Below are positions 34,614 through 43,206 of a stretch of DNA of 64,000 bases, in pieces. Location of the stretch: NCBI RefSeq assembly GCF_003610735.1, contig NZ_RAQM01000009.1, positions 1 to 64,000 on the forward strand, given 5' to 3'. The translations under genes and the position numbers were made by a program. The first letter of the stretch is position 1, and every line of letters starts with the position of its first letter. The notes beneath the pieces were generated by a model, which saw only the letters and a list, made by a program, of their open reading frames with translations, had not been told where the DNA came from and ran no database searches. Source of the stretch: Tenacibaculum lutimaris (lineage in GTDB: Bacteria > Bacteroidota > Bacteroidia > Flavobacteriales > Flavobacteriaceae).

Positions 34614-35174
34614 TTACGCTTGCCCCATTACTACTTTAGGGTGACGAATAATTTTATCTCCTAGTTTGTATCCTTTCTCTACACAATCGATGATTTTTCC
34701 TTTTAAATCTTCTGTTGGCGCAGGTATTTGTGTAATTGCATCATGAATTTCAGCATCAAAATCATCTCCTGGCTTTACTTCAATTTCTACTAATCCTTTT
34801 TGAGTTAAGGTATTTTTAAACTTATTATTGATAAGCTCCATTCCTTTTAATAATTCAGAATCTTCAGACTTTTTAATTTCTGCCAAACCTCTATCAAAAT
34901 CATCCATAATTGGCAGTAAAGCTGTCATTAATTCTTGACTTGCTGTTTTAAAAAGCTCGATACGCTCTTTAGATGTACGTTTTTTATAGTTTTCAAATTC
35001 AGCAAATAAACGTAAGTATTTGTCTTTTTCTGCTTGAATTAATTCTTCAGCTGTAGGCGCTTCTTTTGCTTCAACCTCTTTATTTTCTTGAGCTTCTTCT
35101 TGCTCTCCACCTAATTCTCCACTTTTTACAGCGTCATTAATTTCGTCTTCTTTTGTATATTGATCTTTACTCAT
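34614..35174 (-). CDS. grpE: Nucleotide exchange factor GrpE
   Basis: 186 residues. An acidic disordered N-terminus (1-45) is followed by the long dimerisation coiled coil (about 46-100, FENYKKRTSKERIELFK) and the beta domain (GDDFDAEIHDAITQIP, C-terminal GYKLGDKIIRHPKVVMGQ). It releases ADP from DnaK. It is first in the grpE-dnaJ unit. The palindrome TGTCAAGTTGACA lies 63 bases upstream of the start and may take part in its regulation. dnaK is not in the window. Confidence 0.93.
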   Translation of the reverse strand: MSKDQYTKEDEINDAVKSGELGGEQEEAQENKEVEAKEAPTAEELIQAEKDKYLRLFAEFENYKKRTSKERIELFKTASQELMTALLPIMDDFDRGLAEIKKSEDSELLKGMELINNKFKNTLTQKGLVEIEVKPGDDFDAEIHDAITQIPAPTEDLKGKIIDCVEKGYKLGDKIIRHPKVVMGQA

Positions 35175-35236
35175 TGTAAATAGTTTCTTTTATTTTCTCT
35201 CTTTAGATTAACAAGAATGTTGCCAATAAAAAATCA

Positions 35237-35249
35237 TGTCAAGTTGACA
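35237..35249. promoter_or_regulatory. Operator-like palindrome between grpE and the peptide gene
   Basis: TGTCAAGTTGACA is a perfect 6-1-6 palindrome in the divergent spacer, 63 bases upstream of grpE and 30 bases upstream of the TTG of the peptide promoter. It is not the CIRCE element. A homodimeric regulator could bind it, but which gene it controls is unknown. Confidence 0.4.
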
Positions 35250-35278
35250 CCCCCTCTATTCAAATCAAATATTTTATT

Positions 35279-35308
35279 TTGATTAACCAATTCATAATCA
35301 TATATTTA
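35279..35308 (+). promoter_or_regulatory. Promoter of the Cys-rich peptide gene
   Basis: TTG (35279-35281), a 19-base spacer, then TATATTTA (35301-35308), one base from TAnnTTTG. It lies 35 bases upstream of the ATG at 35344. The same TTG-19-TAnnTTTA form precedes the SatD gene. Confidence 0.6.
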
Positions 35309-35343
35309 TAAGATTATTTATTAACATTTAAAATCCCTCAATT

Positions 35344-35523
35344 ATGAAACAGAAATTTTTAAACATTTCAGATTTTACAATTCTTTCTAAAGAACAATTA
35401 AAAAATGTAACAGGTAGTGCTGGAGTAGACCTTAGCAAGTGTGCATGTGATTGTGCTGGAAATGTAACTGGTCCTATTTATTGTGAATTATATTTTGCTT
35501 GCCCACATGAGCACACTTGTTAA
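35344..35523 (+). CDS. Cys-rich double-glycine-type peptide (RiPP/bacteriocin-like) precursor
   Basis: 59 residues. The first half is a leader of the type found in Bacteroidota bacteriocin-like precursors: SDFTILSKEQLKNVTGSAG (9-27), where the LSKEQLKNVTG stretch matches the ComC/double-glycine leader consensus although the final pair is Gly-Ser rather than Gly-Gly. The core (about 28-59) carries six cysteines (C33, C35, C37, C47, C53, C59), suggesting disulfides, thioethers or metal binding after modification. It has its own promoter and a strong terminator. No maturase, peptidase-ABC exporter or immunity gene is next to it, so it relies on machinery elsewhere. Confidence 0.75.
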   Translation: MKQKFLNISDFTILSKEQLKNVTGSAGVDLSKCACDCAGNVTGPIYCELYFACPHEHTC

Positions 35524-35557
35524 TCAACAATGTAACAATACTTATTTTATTTTAAAC

Positions 35558-35590
35558 AAAAAAGCAGCTAATTAAATTAGCTGCTTTTTA
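35558..35590. terminator. Bidirectional terminator of the peptide gene and murA
   Basis: AAAAAGCAGCTAA pairs with TTAGCTGCTTTTT around a 5-base loop. It sits between the convergent peptide gene (stop 35523) and murA (stop 35615), with T runs in both directions. Confidence 0.9.
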
Positions 35591-35614
35591 TTCATATAGT
35601 ATTTTAGTTATCAT

Positions 35615-36925
35615 CTAATCAATTCTTTCAATTTTAGCTCCGATAGATTTTAAACGAGCTTCAATATCCTCGTAACCTCTATCAATTTGTTCAATATTAT
35701 CTATGATACTCGTTCCTTTTGCTGATAAGGCAGCAATTAATAAAGAAATACCTGCACGAATATCTGGTGAAGTCATTTTAGTTGCTTTTAATTGCGATTT
35801 GAAATCGTGACCTATTACTGTAGCTCTATGCGGATCACACAAAATTACTTTAGCTCCCATATCGATTAATTTATCAACAAAGAACAAGCGACTTTCAAAC
35901 ATTTTTTGATGAATTAAAACCGTACCTTTTGCTTGAGTAGCTACTACTAATACAATACTTAATAAATCTGGTGTAAACCCTGGCCAAGGTGCATCAGCAA
36001 CGGTTAGTACTGATCCATCAATATAACTTTGAATCTCGTAACTATCTTGTTCAGGAATAAAGATATCATCCCCTCTTTTTTCTAGTTGAATTCCTAATTT
36101 TCTAAACACATTAGGAATTTGCCCCAAATCATCCCAACTAACATCTTTGATAGTTAATTCAGAACGCGTCATTGCAGCCATACCTACCCAACTACCAATC
36201 TCAATCATATCTGGTAAGATAGTGTGCTCACAACCTCCTAAAAACTCAACTCCTTCGATAGTTAATAAGTTAGAACCTACTCCTGAGATTTTTGCTCCCA
36301 TAGAGTTCAACATTTTTGATAATTGTTGAATGTATGGTTCACAAGCAGCGTTATAAATAGTTGTAGTTCCCTTTGCTAAAACTGCCGCCATAATGATGTT
36401 TGCAGTTCCAGTTACTGAAGCTTCGTCTAGCAACATTTCTGTACCAACCAAACCTGTTTCAGTTTCTACTCCATAAAAATATTCCTCACGATTATAACGG
36501 AATTTTGCTCCTAAATTGATAAATCCTTCAAAGTGTGTATCTAAACGACGACGACCAATTTTATCTCCTCCTGGACGCGGAATGTATCCTTTTCCAAAAC
36601 GAGCTAATAACGGACCAACAATCATAATAGAACCTCTTAGTGAGCTTCCATCCCTTTTAAAGTCTGCTGATTCTAGATATTTTAAATTGATATCATCTGC
36701 TTGAAAACTATAAGAATTTTTAGAAAGTTTTTCAATCTTAACTCCTAATTCTCCTAAAATGAAAATCAATTTATTGACATCAATAATATCAGGAATGTTG
36801 TTAATTATTACTTTTTCTGAAGTTAATAACACTGCACAAATTACTTGTAATGCTTCGTTTTTTGCCCCTTGTGGTGTTATTGTTCCTTTTAATTTGTGAC
36901 CTCCTTCAATTTTAAATGATGCCAT
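35615..36925 (-). CDS. murA: UDP-N-acetylglucosamine 1-carboxyvinyltransferase
   Basis: 436 residues, EPSP-synthase-like fold with the family's K22-N23 near the start. It adds enolpyruvate to UDP-GlcNAc, the first committed step of peptidoglycan synthesis. The loop residue that is Cys115 in E. coli is aspartate here (D121 in RPGGDKIGRRR; codon 36563-36565). That Cys is the target fosfomycin alkylates, and Cys-to-Asp forms stay active but resist the drug. The start codon abuts the DUF4290 stop (36926), so the two are translated together. Confidence 0.94.
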   Translation of the reverse strand: MASFKIEGGHKLKGTITPQGAKNEALQVICAVLLTSEKVIINNIPDIIDVNKLIFILGELGVKIEKLSKNSYSFQADDINLKYLESADFKRDGSSLRGSIMIVGPLLARFGKGYIPRPGGDKIGRRRLDTHFEGFINLGAKFRYNREEYFYGVETETGLVGTEMLLDEASVTGTANIIMAAVLAKGTTTIYNAACEPYIQQLSKMLNSMGAKISGVGSNLLTIEGVEFLGGCEHTILPDMIEIGSWVGMAAMTRSELTIKDVSWDDLGQIPNVFRKLGIQLEKRGDDIFIPEQDSYEIQSYIDGSVLTVADAPWPGFTPDLLSIVLVVATQAKGTVLIHQKMFESRLFFVDKLIDMGAKVILCDPHRATVIGHDFKSQLKATKMTSPDIRAGISLLIAALSAKGTSIIDNIEQIDRGYEDIEARLKSIGAKIERID

Positions 36926-37558
36926 TTACTTTTTTCTGTATTTAGTGTTTGATTTTCCTTTTGATTTGTGCTGACCTTGGGTACTACGTTTTCTTAACAA
37001 GCTTTTACTATCTGTTAAATCTTCTTCAATACTTCTAATGTCTATTTTTCCGTCTGATAATTCATACAGATGATCAAAAATTACATTATCATCAACCGTA
37101 TCTTTATTCCAATTTAGATAACATTTCTTCATATGATTAGCAATGGTAAAAACCAACGCTTCTTTCATATCACCATCTTCCCACGTTAAAGCAACGTCAA
37201 TCATCGTTTGAATATTTGTTCCATAAAAACGATATTTAGAAGCTGATTTAGGATATGCCATTCTTTCTGGAGCCTCTTGCAACTCTTCTTTAGAAGGTGT
37301 GTCATAAGGAGAATCTACATCTAATTTAAAATTAGACATGATATGTAGCTGATCCCAAAGCTTATGTTTAAAATCAGGAACATCACGTAAGTGTGGTTGT
37401 AAATTACCCATTACGTCTATAATTGCCTTAGCCATTGTGTTACGCTCTTCTCTATCTTCTAAAGCAACACAATGATTTACGAGTTTTTGTATATGTCTTC
37501 CGTATTCAGGAATAATTAATTTCGATCTTTCTGAATTGTATTCTAAATCAAACGTCAT
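36926..37558 (-). CDS. DUF4290 family protein
   Basis: 210 residues, cytoplasmic. The opening MTFDLEYNSERSKLIIPEYGRHIQKLVNHC and the later MAYPKSASKYRFYGTNIQTMIDVAL are typical of DUF4290, a Bacteroidota protein encoded just upstream of murA. A charged tail (RKRSTQGQHKSKGKSNTKYRKK) suggests disorder or RNA contact. The function is unknown; the fixed link to murA hints at cell-wall or growth coupling (inference). It lies 48 bases downstream of the UvrD-type helicase gene. Confidence 0.8.
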   Translation of the reverse strand: MTFDLEYNSERSKLIIPEYGRHIQKLVNHCVALEDREERNTMAKAIIDVMGNLQPHLRDVPDFKHKLWDQLHIMSNFKLDVDSPYDTPSKEELQEAPERMAYPKSASKYRFYGTNIQTMIDVALTWEDGDMKEALVFTIANHMKKCYLNWNKDTVDDNVIFDHLYELSDGKIDIRSIEEDLTDSKSLLRKRSTQGQHKSKGKSNTKYRKK

Positions 37559-37606
37559 TTCTCTATATTTTTATCCATGCAAAATAGGTAATTATTTACG
37601 AACTAG

Positions 37607-39934
37607 CTATCCGACTACCTTCAATTTTGCAAATTGTAACAATAATTTCTTTTTACCTACGGTACTAAACTCTATTTCTGCTTTTTTATTGGGTCCTTTC
37701 CCTTCTAAAGCTATTACTCTTCCTGTACCAAAACGGTTATGCTCTACTAAATTTCCTACGGTAATTTCTCCATCAAATAAATTCATTTTTTGGTTCATTT
37801 CCGAAACCTTTTTCATTTTACTTTTTGGAGGAATCGTCATTGGTTTTTCTTTCTTTTCTAAAAACTCTTTTCTTTTTTTCTGAATAGGCTTTTGAAAACG
37901 AATTTGCTTCGGAGTATCATCAAATAAACTTGCATCAATAAATCTATTTGCAGAAGGTTCTGGAACTTTAGGAGTTAAATACTCTAAATACTGTTCATCT
38001 ATTTCTTCTAAAAACCTACTTGGTTCTCCGTCAGTTAATTTCCCCCAACGATAACGTGTTTGTGCATAAGTTAAATAGGCTCCTTTTTCAGCTCTTGTTA
38101 AGGCTACGTAAAATAAACGCCTTTCTTCCTCTAACTCACTACGTGTGTTCATACTCATTGCAGAAGGAAACAAGCTTTCTTCTAACCCTACAATATACAC
38201 GTATGGAAACTCTAATCCTTTTGATAAGTGAATTGTCATTAACGAAACTCGAGGTTCTTCATCTTGTTTATCAGAATCAAAATCAGTCGCTAGTGCTACA
38301 TCCTCTAAAAAAGATGTTAACGAAGCATCCTCACCTGTCTCAATTTTATCAGTAATAAAATCTTTTATCCCGTTTAATAATTCCTGAACGTTTTCAACCT
38401 TGTTCACTCCTTCGGGAGTTCCGTCTTTTTGTAAATCTTTAACTAATTGCGTTTGTTTCACCACCAAATCTGCTATTTCAAAAGCATTTTTGGTTTGCGC
38501 TTCTATTTGAAAACGCTGAATCATGTTTACAAAATTCTGTAACTTTGTTTTGGTTCCAGAATTAATACTGATATCAATCGTACTGATATTCTTTAAAATA
38601 TCAAACATTGATTTTTTATAGTGATTTGCAGCAATAGTTAACTTATCTATCGTTGTAGCACCAATACCCCTTGCAGGATAATTGATAATACGCTTTAATG
38701 CTTCCTCGTCATTCGGATTGATTAAAATTCGTAAATATGATAGTAAATCTTTAATTTCTTTACGTTGGTAGAATGAGATTCCTCCGTAAATTTTATACTT
38801 AATGTCTTTTTTACGTAACGCATCTTCTATCGCTCTTGATTGAGCATTGGTACGGTATAGAATCGCAAACTGATCACTTGTTAACTGATGATTCATTTGA
38901 TTTTCCCAAATAGATTGTGCTACAAAACGTCCTTCTTCTCCATCAGAAATCGTACGCATCACTTTCACACTATCTCCTGCATCGTTTGCTGTCCAAATTT
39001 CTTTGTCTAACTTCGTTTTATTCTTATCAATAACACTATTTGCAGCACGTACAATGTTACTTGTTGAACGATAGTTTTGTTCTAACTTAAAAGTTTTTAC
39101 ATCTGGATAATCCTTTTGGAAATTTAAGATGTTTTGAATGTTTGCACCACGGAATCCATAGATACTTTGTGAATCATCTCCTACCACACAAATATTCTGA
39201 AAACGATCTGCCAACGCACGTACAATTAAATACTGTGAATGGTTAGTATCCTGGTACTCATCTACCAAAATATATCGGAAACGATCTTGATATTTTGCTA
39301 ACACATCTGGAAAACGCGCTAACAACTCATTCGTTCGCAGTAGTAAATCGTCAAAATCCATAGCTCCAGACTTAAAACATCTATCTACATATTCTTTATA
39401 AATATCTCCTGTTCTCGGTCTACTAGCTTCTAAATCGGCTTGTTGTAAATCAGAATTATTAAAATACGCTCTAACCGTAATTAAACTGTTTTTAAAAGAC
39501 GATATTCTACTTAAAATTTGCTTTGGCTTATATCTATCTTTATCCAAATTCATTTCTTTGATAATTGCCGTTATCAATCGAACTGAATCTTGTGTATCGT
39601 AAATGGTGAAGTTTGATGGATATCCTAATCGGTCAGCTTCTGAACGTAAAATACGTGCAAAAACCGAGTGAAAAGTTCCCATCCATAAGTTTTTAGCTTC
39701 GCTATAACCTACTACTTTACCAATACGGTCTTTCATTTCGCGGGCAGCTTTATTGGTAAAGGTAAGTGACAAGATGTTAAACGCATCTACTCCTTGCTCC
39801 ATTAAATAAGCAATTCTATAGGTTAATACACGTGTTTTACCCGATCCTGCTCCGGCAATAATAATCATTGGACCGTCTTTTTGTAAAACGGCTGCTCTCT
39901 GTGGCTCGTTAAGTTGCTCTAAATAAGTACTCAA
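37607..39934 (-). CDS. UvrD/PcrA-type ATP-dependent DNA helicase
   Basis: 775 residues, superfamily 1A. The Q motif LNEPQRAAV (8-16), Walker A AGAGSGKT (27-34), motif Ia TFTNKAAREM, motif II VDEYQDTN, motif III GDDSQSIYGFRGA, motif V TIHLSKGLEF and motif VI VALTRAEKG are all intact. The C-terminal tail ends in a Tudor-like GNLVEHNRFGTGRVIALEG, used by PcrA to bind RNA polymerase. It unwinds DNA in repair and displaces RecA. The start is TTG at 39934; no upstream ATG exists before a stop. Confidence 0.92.
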   Translation of the reverse strand: MSTYLEQLNEPQRAAVLQKDGPMIIIAGAGSGKTRVLTYRIAYLMEQGVDAFNILSLTFTNKAAREMKDRIGKVVGYSEAKNLWMGTFHSVFARILRSEADRLGYPSNFTIYDTQDSVRLITAIIKEMNLDKDRYKPKQILSRISSFKNSLITVRAYFNNSDLQQADLEASRPRTGDIYKEYVDRCFKSGAMDFDDLLLRTNELLARFPDVLAKYQDRFRYILVDEYQDTNHSQYLIVRALADRFQNICVVGDDSQSIYGFRGANIQNILNFQKDYPDVKTFKLEQNYRSTSNIVRAANSVIDKNKTKLDKEIWTANDAGDSVKVMRTISDGEEGRFVAQSIWENQMNHQLTSDQFAILYRTNAQSRAIEDALRKKDIKYKIYGGISFYQRKEIKDLLSYLRILINPNDEEALKRIINYPARGIGATTIDKLTIAANHYKKSMFDILKNISTIDISINSGTKTKLQNFVNMIQRFQIEAQTKNAFEIADLVVKQTQLVKDLQKDGTPEGVNKVENVQELLNGIKDFITDKIETGEDASLTSFLEDVALATDFDSDKQDEEPRVSLMTIHLSKGLEFPYVYIVGLEESLFPSAMSMNTRSELEEERRLFYVALTRAEKGAYLTYAQTRYRWGKLTDGEPSRFLEEIDEQYLEYLTPKVPEPSANRFIDASLFDDTPKQIRFQKPIQKKRKEFLEKKEKPMTIPPKSKMKKVSEMNQKMNLFDGEITVGNLVEHNRFGTGRVIALEGKGPNKKAEIEFSTVGKKKLLLQFAKLKVVG

Positions 39935-40018
39935 TGAAAAATAAATTGAAAGATTTTAAAAATGGAAAATTAACCATTCTTTTAGGTTTATTAAAGATTC
40001 TGAACCATTTTTTATTCA

Positions 40019-40114
40019 CGAATTTTATTCTTGAAAAATTCGATATAATTACCGAATATTTAAAAATTCGTCTAATAACCCAAATAAATACAAATTCGTT
40101 TTAAAACCCGAATT
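40019..40114. repeat. Six AATTCG/CGAATT half-sites upstream of the SatD gene
   Basis: The hexamer AATTCG or its complement occurs at 40019, 40037, 40065, 40093 and 40109, with CGAATA at 40053, in alternating orientation within about 95 bases. The cluster lies directly before the SatD promoter. It could be a multi-site operator or chance in AT-rich sequence. Confidence 0.35.
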
Positions 40115-40117
40115 ATT

Positions 40118-40147
40118 TTGTTTTATGAATATAAAGATTTATTTTTA
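40118..40147 (+). promoter_or_regulatory. Promoter of the SatD-DUF3307 operon
   Basis: TTG (40118-40120), 19 bases, TATTTTTA (40140-40147), 16 bases before the ATG at 40164. The form is the same as the peptide-gene promoter at 35279-35308. Confidence 0.55.
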
Positions 40148-40163
40148 CTAAAAATTTAGCGGT

Positions 40164-40781
40164 ATGACAAGTGTAATTACAGGTGATATTATAAATTCTA
40201 GAGATGTATTAGCTAAAATATGGCTCCCTATTTTAAAGCAAAGCTTTAACAAAATAGGAGAAACTCCTAAAACATGGGAAATTTTTCGCGGTGATAGTTT
40301 TCAAATTGAAATTGAAAATATTGCTGATACTTTACTTTTTGCTATTGAATTAAAAACTACTATAAAAAAAATAAAAGATTTAGATATTCGTTTAGCTATT
40401 GGTATAGGAACTAAAAGCTTTGATGCTTATAAAGTAACAGAAGCTAATGGTGAAGCTTTTGTTAATTCAGGTTATGCCTTCGATCATTCATTAAAAAAGC
40501 AAAATTTAGCTCTAAAAACACCTTGGAAAGACATTAATGAAGAGTTTGAAGTTTCTTTAGGTTTAAGTTTGCTGATTATGGATAATTGGACAGTAAATTC
40601 GGCTGCTTTTGTAAAAATGTATTTAGAAAACCCTGAAAGTACTCAAAAAGTAATTGCTAAAAAATTAGCCATTTCAGAAAGTAGTGCTAGCGAACGAAGA
40701 AAACGTGCTGGTTTTGATGAAATCATGAAGTTAGAAAAACGTTATAGAACTCTTATGAATAAGAAACTAACCAACCTATGA
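40164..40781 (+). CDS. SatD family protein
   Basis: 205 residues. It opens MTSVITGDIINSRDV, typical of SatD proteins, and has an alpha/beta first domain reminiscent of nucleotide-cyclase-like folds (FRGDSFQIEI, LAIGIGTK). The C-terminal HTH is STQKVIAKKLAISESSASERRKRAG (about 168-192), which should bind DNA. SatD was named from a streptococcal acid-tolerance locus, but its role is not established. It overlaps the DUF3307 gene by 4 bases, a pairing common in Bacteroidota, and probably senses a signal and controls its membrane partner. Confidence 0.78.
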   Translation: MTSVITGDIINSRDVLAKIWLPILKQSFNKIGETPKTWEIFRGDSFQIEIENIADTLLFAIELKTTIKKIKDLDIRLAIGIGTKSFDAYKVTEANGEAFVNSGYAFDHSLKKQNLALKTPWKDINEEFEVSLGLSLLIMDNWTVNSAAFVKMYLENPESTQKVIAKKLAISESSASERRKRAGFDEIMKLEKRYRTLMNKKLTNL

Positions 40782-41491
40782 TACTCTTTTTAAAACTTTT
40801 AGTAGCTCATTTATTGGGCGATTTTGTTTTTCAACCAAAAAGCTGGGTTAAAGACAAAGAGAAAAAGAAAATCAAATCAACAAAACTATACGCTCACATA
40901 AGTGTTCATGCTTTTCTCTTATTAATCTTATTACAGTTTAACTTACAATATTGGAATGTTTTCTTATTAATAATAGTTTCTCACTTTTTAATTGATTTGG
41001 GTAAAATTTATCTTCAAAAAAAGAAAAACAAGCGTTTGCTTTTCTTTTTAGATCAAGCTTTACACCTCTTTTTTATAGGAATAGCCACTTATATTTCCCA
41101 ACCTTTTAACATTACATTTTCAGCAATAGCAAGTGAGCATAATTTACTCTTAACCTGTTGTTTACTTTTTGTAACATTTACCTCATCTATTATTATAAAT
41201 ACGTTGATTTCTAAATGGAATCCTGAGAAAAATAATAAATCAGAAGAACAATCGTTAGCTAACGCAGGAAAGTATATTGGCTTTTTAGAACGTTTATTGG
41301 TTTTTGTTTTTATAGCAATTAATCAATGGGCTGGAGTGGGGTTTTTACTCGCAGCAAAATCTATATTCAGGTTTGGAGATTTAACCGCATCAAAAGATAG
41401 AAAATTAACAGAGTATGTACTTGTCGGAACTTTATTAAGTTTTGGATTGGCAATTTTAACAGGACTCGTATATTCGCATTATGGAAGATAA
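40778..41491 (+). CDS. DUF3307 family membrane protein
   Basis: 237 residues with about six predicted membrane helices. The family start LLVAHLLGDFVFQPKSWVKDK (about 7-27), with conserved His, Asp and Gln, is clear, and HFLIDLGK recurs at about 69-76. It is an inner-membrane protein of unknown function encoded with SatD. Its stop overlaps the next gene by 11 bases. The conserved His/Asp motif in membrane helices suggests a hydrolase or transporter, which is inference. Confidence 0.8.
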   Translation: MILFLKLLVAHLLGDFVFQPKSWVKDKEKKKIKSTKLYAHISVHAFLLLILLQFNLQYWNVFLLIIVSHFLIDLGKIYLQKKKNKRLLFFLDQALHLFFIGIATYISQPFNITFSAIASEHNLLLTCCLLFVTFTSSIIINTLISKWNPEKNNKSEEQSLANAGKYIGFLERLLVFVFIAINQWAGVGFLLAAKSIFRFGDLTASKDRKLTEYVLVGTLLSFGLAILTGLVYSHYGR

Positions 41492-41993
41492 AATTATAGA
41501 AGGATTAGCCTACGCCCTACCTGCTTTAGTAACTGGTGGTGTAGCTTATCTTATTTTAGGTCGTTTTATAGAACAAGACAACAAAGAAAAAACCTTTAAC
41601 GCCTTAGTTGAAAAAAAACGAGAAAGTTTACCAGTAAAACTACAAGCATACGAACGTATGTTATTGTTTTGTGAACGTATTAATCCATCAAAATTATTAT
41701 TAAGAGTAAATCCTATTGGAGATGATCCAGATAACTATTTACAACTTTTAATAGGAAATATTGAACAAGAATTTGAGCACAACCTAGTGCAACAATTATA
41801 TATTTCTGAAGATAGCTGGAAAGCTGTTTTAGCTGCTAAACTGGCTATTATCGCAAAGCTTCGATCAACTGCAGATAATGTAAGTACTGCAAAAGATTTA
41901 CGTGAAAATGTACTCATTGATTACTCTCAAGAAGAAAGTCCTGCAAATACTGCTATTGGCTTTTTAAAACAAGAAGTTAAAAAACTGATATAA
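41481..41993 (+). CDS. Conserved membrane-anchored protein (DUF7935-like)
   Basis: 170 residues. One N-terminal membrane helix (about 10-28) is followed by a cytoplasmic helical part with LPVKLQAYERMLLFCERINPSKLLLRV (about 49-75), a pattern I recall from a Bacteroidota-only family (DUF7935). It overlaps the DUF3307 gene by 11 bases and is followed by the operon terminator. Association may be positional rather than functional. Confidence 0.55.
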   Translation: MEDKIIEGLAYALPALVTGGVAYLILGRFIEQDNKEKTFNALVEKKRESLPVKLQAYERMLLFCERINPSKLLLRVNPIGDDPDNYLQLLIGNIEQEFEHNLVQQLYISEDSWKAVLAAKLAIIAKLRSTADNVSTAKDLRENVLIDYSQEESPANTAIGFLKQEVKKLI

Positions 41994-41994
41994 T

Positions 41995-42024
41995 AAAAAA
42001 AGCCTCCAAATGGAGGCTTTTTTT
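41995..42024. terminator. Bidirectional terminator between the SatD and DUF1704 operons
   Basis: AAAAAAGCCTCCA pairs with TGGAGGCTTTTTT around a tiny loop, with T runs on both sides. The DUF1704 stop codon at 42023 lies at its right edge. Confidence 0.92.
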
Positions 42025-43180
42025 ATTTTAAATTGTTCAGTATAAAATCAATCTTAGGATTGGTATTTGAATTCGCTACATAAGAATCCGTAATGTATTT
42101 TGCATGCTCTGCGTAACCTCTATTAATCAAGTATTCAATATCATTAACATATTCTAACGAAACTTTCCCTGTTAACAATACACTTAAATCTTTACCAGAA
42201 TGAAAATAATCATAGATTTTTTTTAACCCTGTTAAGTACAAATAATCTTTTGTAAAACCTCCTCCTCTATGAATACGCGTTGTAATATAAAACGCTTGTT
42301 CTCTTTCTAAATCATAGTTATTATGTAACAATCTAAATGTTTTTGAAAATGAAGATCCTTTTACCAAACTATTTACAGCAATTACTCGATACGCCAATTC
42401 TTTTAAACGTTTAATCGTTAAATTACCTGACATGTATTCACTAAAAACAGCTAGTCCTTCTTGTGTCTCAACATTATTAGGAAACCCATGAGAAAATATT
42501 TTAAGTGGATGCAACACACCATTCATTGTAGTTACCATATGTACTCCAATTTCATGATTAGTTAAAATACCCATTTCATTTTTTGAAAAGATATGATTAC
42601 TGTTCAACACCAAAGTTTGCATACTATTTAATACCATAGCAATAGCCCCCATAGTATCAGATTCTTTTATATTAAAAGAAAAGTCATACCTACTTCCGTA
42701 TTCTCTAAATAATTTTTCCGCTTCTTCTATAGAGTATTTTGGTTGAAATATTTCTTCGGAAGTATCTTCAGCATCAAAATGTAAAATGAATTTTGCATTC
42801 TCCACATCTTGCTCGGTAGGTTTTCCAAAAGAACGCAAACTGTTGTAATAGAATTTTTTTCCTTCTCCTACAGTTTCAATACACTGTACAATTCCCGAGT
42901 AATAATAAATAATCTCTTCATATAGATTTCGAATTTTTTCATCTTCAATCAACTCCAACGGAAGTGTAAAAAACTCTCGATGTAGTTTAAATTTATCAAA
43001 ATCTCTCTTTGGATATTCAAAAACAGGATCCGTTAAATATTTTGACTCAAAAAAACGTTGTTTTTCCTCCTCTATATTAGTAGGATTTACATAACGTAAT
43101 AACTCAATTTTTTTAACGAGTTTATCTATTCTTTTATCTATGTCAGCAATTGCTTCTGCGGTAGCATTAATTTCTTTCAT
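42023..43180 (-). CDS. DUF1704 / QEGLA-motif metallopeptidase
   Basis: 385 residues. The zinc motif HExxxH is H209, E210, H214 (NHEIGVH), and the family-naming QEGLA is at 240-244. The bacterial members are called flavohemoglobin expression-modulating QEGLA proteins. The eukaryotic DUF1704 member MATCAP is a carboxypeptidase that removes the C-terminal tyrosine of tubulin, so a carboxypeptidase activity is likely here. No signal peptide, so it is cytoplasmic. It is last in a four-gene unit with an ATP-grasp ligase, a sulfurtransferase and an N-formylglutamate amidohydrolase, suggesting it trims what the ligase makes. Confidence 0.82.
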   Translation of the reverse strand: MKEINATAEAIADIDKRIDKLVKKIELLRYVNPTNIEEEKQRFFESKYLTDPVFEYPKRDFDKFKLHREFFTLPLELIEDEKIRNLYEEIIYYYSGIVQCIETVGEGKKFYYNSLRSFGKPTEQDVENAKFILHFDAEDTSEEIFQPKYSIEEAEKLFREYGSRYDFSFNIKESDTMGAIAMVLNSMQTLVLNSNHIFSKNEMGILTNHEIGVHMVTTMNGVLHPLKIFSHGFPNNVETQEGLAVFSEYMSGNLTIKRLKELAYRVIAVNSLVKGSSFSKTFRLLHNNYDLEREQAFYITTRIHRGGGFTKDYLYLTGLKKIYDYFHSGKDLSVLLTGKVSLEYVNDIEYLINRGYAEHAKYITDSYVANSNTNPKIDFILNNLK

Positions 43181-43206
43181 TCTGATTTATTAAAGCGACT
43201 ACAAAT

